Assembly: GCF_004088395.1 (NCBI RefSeq)
Contig: NZ_CP035107.1
Coordinates: 1,131,001 to 1,195,000, forward strand
DNA length: 64,000 bases
Source of the DNA: Ornithobacterium rhinotracheale
Lineage (GTDB): Bacteria; Bacteroidota; Bacteroidia; Flavobacteriales; Weeksellaceae
Direction of reading: 5' to 3'
The position numbers were made by a program, and so were the translations under genes. Under the pieces are notes generated by a model that saw only the letters and a program-made list of their open reading frames with translations, did no database searches and was not told the origin of the DNA. Of this stretch, positions 61,878 to 64,000 are shown piece after piece. Within the stretch, counting starts at the first letter, position 1; the number at the start of each line of letters is the position of its first letter.

Positions 61878-63614
61878 ATGTTCGATCTTAACGAATTAAC
61901 GAGTAAAAAAGTGGCTGAGCTTCGCGATATTGCCAAAGATATGGGGCTTAAGGGCTTTCAACCACTTAAAAAACAGGAGTTAATCTATTTGATTTTGGAT
62001 CAACAAGCATCTAATGCTGTGGCTCAAAAATCAACTTCTGACAGAAATAAGCAAAAGAAAAATAAACATTCTGAGAAGAATCAAAACGAGCAGAATGAAG
62101 CATCGCAAGAGCAGAAACAGCGTAAAAATGTTCATCAAAAAGAACAGGCACACACACCAGACGATGTTTCTAAAAGCGATAATGATAAAGACCAAAACGA
62201 GTCTAAAAACAATAACAACCGTCGCAATAATAAGCAAAATAATCGCAATCAAAATAACAATAACCAAAACAACGGCGGAAATCAAAAGCAAAATCGCAAC
62301 AACAATCAGCGAAACCAGCACAACCACTCCAATCAACAAAAGGCTAATCAGCCAAACAATAACCAGCAGAATAATAACGAAGAAAATAATCCTCAAAATA
62401 ATCAAAATGCTGGGCAACAAAATCAAAAAAACAACCATCAGCAGCAAAATCAAAAGGACAAAAAGCCTAGAAATAAATTCTTGGATCCGAATTTTGAATT
62501 TGATGGAATAATAGATGCAGAAGGTGTTTTAGAAATCATGAACGAAGGCTATGGTTTCCTACGCTCATCAGATTACAATTACCTCTCATCTCCAGATGAT
62601 GTATATGTTTCTCAATCTCAGATTAAACTATTTGGTCTTAAAACAGGAGATACCGTAACGGGCGAAGTGCGCCCACCGAAGGAAGGCGAAAAATATTTCC
62701 CACTTTTAAAAATAAAAGAAATCAATGGGCGCGATCCAGAATATGTGCGCGATCGTGTAGCTTTTGAGCATTTAACGCCACTTTTCCCTAATGAGCGTTT
62801 CCACATTGCAGAAAAAAACAATACTATTTCCACTCGTATTGTAGACCTCTTCTCTCCTATCGGGAAAGGACAGCGTGGTATGATCGTGGCTCAGCCTAAA
62901 ACAGGTAAAACCATGCTCATGAAAGACATTGCAAATGCCATTGCAGCCAATCACCCAGAGGTTTATCAAATCATTTTGTTGATTGATGAGCGTCCAGAAG
63001 AAGTAACCGATATGCAACGCAATGTGCAAGGCGAAGTAGTAGCTTCTACTTTTGACGAGCCTGCAGAACGCCATGTAAAAGTTGCCAATATTGTGCTCTC
63101 TAAAGCCAAAAGATTGGTGGAATGTGGGCACGATGTAGTGATTTTGCTCGACTCAATCACTCGTTTGGCACGCGCCTATAATACTGTAGCACCAGCATCT
63201 GGCAAAATCTTGACAGGTGGTGTAGATGCCAACGCGTTGCACATGCCAAAAAGATTTTTCGGAGCCGCAAGAAATATTGAAGGCGGAGGATCGCTCACCA
63301 TCATCGCTACTGCACTTATAGACACAGGCTCTAAGATGGACGAAGTGATTTTTGAAGAATTTAAAGGAACTGGAAACATGGAGCTTCAATTAGACAGAAG
63401 AATTGCCAACAAACGAATTTTCCCTGCCATTGATTTAATTTCATCGAGCACGCGTAGAGATGATTTGTTGCTTGATGAGCCAACCTCTCAAAGAATGTGG
63501 GCACTTCGCAAAATCATGTCTGATATGAATCCTGTAGAGGCAATGGAATTCTTAAAAAGACAAATTGAACTCACTCATAGCAACGAAGAATTTTTGGTTT
63601 CTATGAATAAATAA
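61878..63614 (+). CDS. rho: Transcription termination factor Rho with Asn/Gln-rich disordered insert
   Basis: 578 residues. The Rho N-terminal helix bundle is at 1-45. Residues about 50-200 form a low-complexity, charged, then Asn/Gln-rich disordered region. The RNA-binding cold-shock domain is at about 205-280 ([21 protein letters not shown]), and the RecA-like ATPase has [31 protein letters not shown] and [15 protein letters not shown]. It terminates transcripts by RNA translocation. Such inserts in Bacteroidota Rho are known to drive phase separation in Bacteroides; here that is inference from composition. Confidence 0.97.
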   Translation: MFDLNELTSKKVAELRDIAKDMGLKGFQPLKKQELIYLILDQQASNAVAQKSTSDRNKQKKNKHSEKNQNEQNEASQEQKQRKNVHQKEQAHTPDDVSKSDNDKDQNESKNNNNRRNNKQNNRNQNNNNQNNGGNQKQNRNNNQRNQHNHSNQQKANQPNNNQQNNNEENNPQNNQNAGQQNQKNNHQQQNQKDKKPRNKFLDPNFEFDGIIDAEGVLEIMNEGYGFLRSSDYNYLSSPDDVYVSQSQIKLFGLKTGDTVTGEVRPPKEGEKYFPLLKIKEINGRDPEYVRDRVAFEHLTPLFPNERFHIAEKNNTISTRIVDLFSPIGKGQRGMIVAQPKTGKTMLMKDIANAIAANHPEVYQIILLIDERPEEVTDMQRNVQGEVVASTFDEPAERHVKVANIVLSKAKRLVECGHDVVILLDSITRLARAYNTVAPASGKILTGGVDANALHMPKRFFGAARNIEGGGSLTIIATALIDTGSKMDEVIFEEFKGTGNMELQLDRRIANKRIFPAIDLISSSTRRDDLLLDEPTSQRMWALRKIMSDMNPVEAMEFLKRQIELTHSNEEFLVSMNK

Positions 63615-63726
63615 TATTTAGAAAATCAAATTTTGATATATTTTTCACAAAAAGAGAGAAAATGAAATTCTATATAATTTTGTTTTCTCTTTTTTTATGA
63701 CTGAAAATTAAAATAGTGCTTAAAAG

Positions 63727-63772
63727 AATAGTCTCAGCGAGGGGCGTAATTACGCCCCTCGCTGAGACTATT
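63727..63772. repeat. Perfect 46-nt GC-rich palindrome
   Basis: Both halves of 23 bp pair without mismatch (AATAGTCTCAGCGAGGGGCG inwards to GTAATTAC at the centre), with TTTT after it and an A-rich side before it. It lies 113 nt after rho and 32 nt before the convergent partial gene, so it may act as a two-way terminator, but it is far longer and GC-richer than the others here. Confidence 0.85.
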
Positions 63773-63803
63773 TTCCTCAAAAAAAACTTTAAAATTAGTT
63801 TTG

Positions 63804-64000
63804 CTAAAATCTATCCATTTTCTTTTGACTTAGCTTAGCATTCAAAAAAGAATTTTGTACAAAGTATAATATCAGTAATACTTCAAACAAGATTGGAATT
63901 TTGAAAGGCAACAATCCACCATCATTTATTTTTTGCAGTTTAGTTTTATCAAACTCAATCATTTGAAGTGCTTTCTCTATTTGAGCATCCGAAACTTCAG
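63804..64000 (-). CDS. 3' end of an unidentified membrane-anchored protein (partial)
   Basis: The frame is open from the window end to TAG 63804-63806. It reads EVSDAQIEKALQMIEFDKTK, then a hydrophobic helix (FKIPILFEVLLILYFVQN) near the C-terminus and a basic tail (KLSQKKMDRF). About 65 residues are visible; the rest lies outside. No family can be assigned. Confidence 0.6.
   Translation of the reverse strand, partial: EVSDAQIEKALQMIEFDKTKLQKINDGGLLPFKIPILFEVLLILYFVQNSFLNAKLSQKKMDRF

Noticed and set aside
62031-62453. 140-codon hydrophobic open frame on the minus strand opposite rho
   Set aside because: It is the mirror of the Asn/Gln-rich codons of Rho (AAC/AAT/CAA reversed give Val/Ile/Leu). 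No start context, and rho on the other strand is certain.
62014-62511. 165-codon Thr/Ile/Lys-rich plus-strand frame inside rho
   Set aside because: Composition artefact of the same low-complexity region in a shifted frame.

Overview
The window is chromosomal DNA of a low-GC Bacteroidota, most likely a flavobacterium of the Weeksellaceae type (Ornithobacterium/Riemerella-like; the genus is a guess). Reasons: promoters of the TAnnTTTG type, Bacteroidota-only families (DUF1896, RteC, DUF4835, DUF4293, DUF349, flavobacterial RpoZ), a bacillithiol gene (bshB1), IS982-family elements resembling ISRa1, and a Rho factor with an Asn/Gln-rich insert.

Layout. (1) 1-9.7 kb: remnant of a CTnDOT-type integrative conjugative element. 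A large helicase gene, DUF1896, topoisomerase III and RteC remain. The helicase has lost its middle to one restriction-modification pair (minus strand, 937-2802). The topoisomerase has lost its 5' end at the edge of a second pair (plus strand, 4939-7346). A GC-rich 19-bp inverted repeat (9635-9702) lies between the remnant and housekeeping DNA. (2) 9.9-36.5 kb: core genes, including dnaX (split by a -1 frameshift at a run of ten A), GH20 hexosaminidase, cydA without cydB, monomeric isocitrate dehydrogenase, the bamD-rpoZ-coaBC-DUF4835-recN operon, rlmH-CPBP-rdgB, dnaA-LMW phosphatase-methyltransferase, ribD-yigZ and lipB. (3) 36.7-41.5 kb: a two-gene SNF2-helicase plus Hsp70/actin-like ATPase module with one in-frame stop in the ATPase, facing a truncated phospholipase D gene. 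It looks like a defence-type module that I do not recognise as a named system. (4) 41.6-52.6 kb: nested IS982-family elements, a tRNA-Gln, and an 8.54-kb provirus-like element bounded by inverted repeats. (5) 52.7-64 kb: rpe, RNase P RNA, bshB1, a third IS982-type element, mgsA, a TonB-dependent receptor, a PAP2 phosphatase and rho.

The most interesting object is the element at 43061-51601. It carries a HUH replication initiator with a two-tyrosine motif, a small HTH protein, a run of small membrane and beta-rich proteins, a membrane-anchored GH19 endolysin, and as its last gene an IS30-family DDE transposase. The transposase start overlaps the stop of the preceding phage gene, and its stop lies inside the right terminal repeat. 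No Zot/pI ATPase and no microvirus-size capsid gene is visible. The size, gene number and lytic enzyme resemble membrane-containing ssDNA phages of flavobacteria (FLiP / Obscuriviridae type), here apparently integrating by a transposase. That affiliation is inference and rests on a structural test of the capsid candidate.
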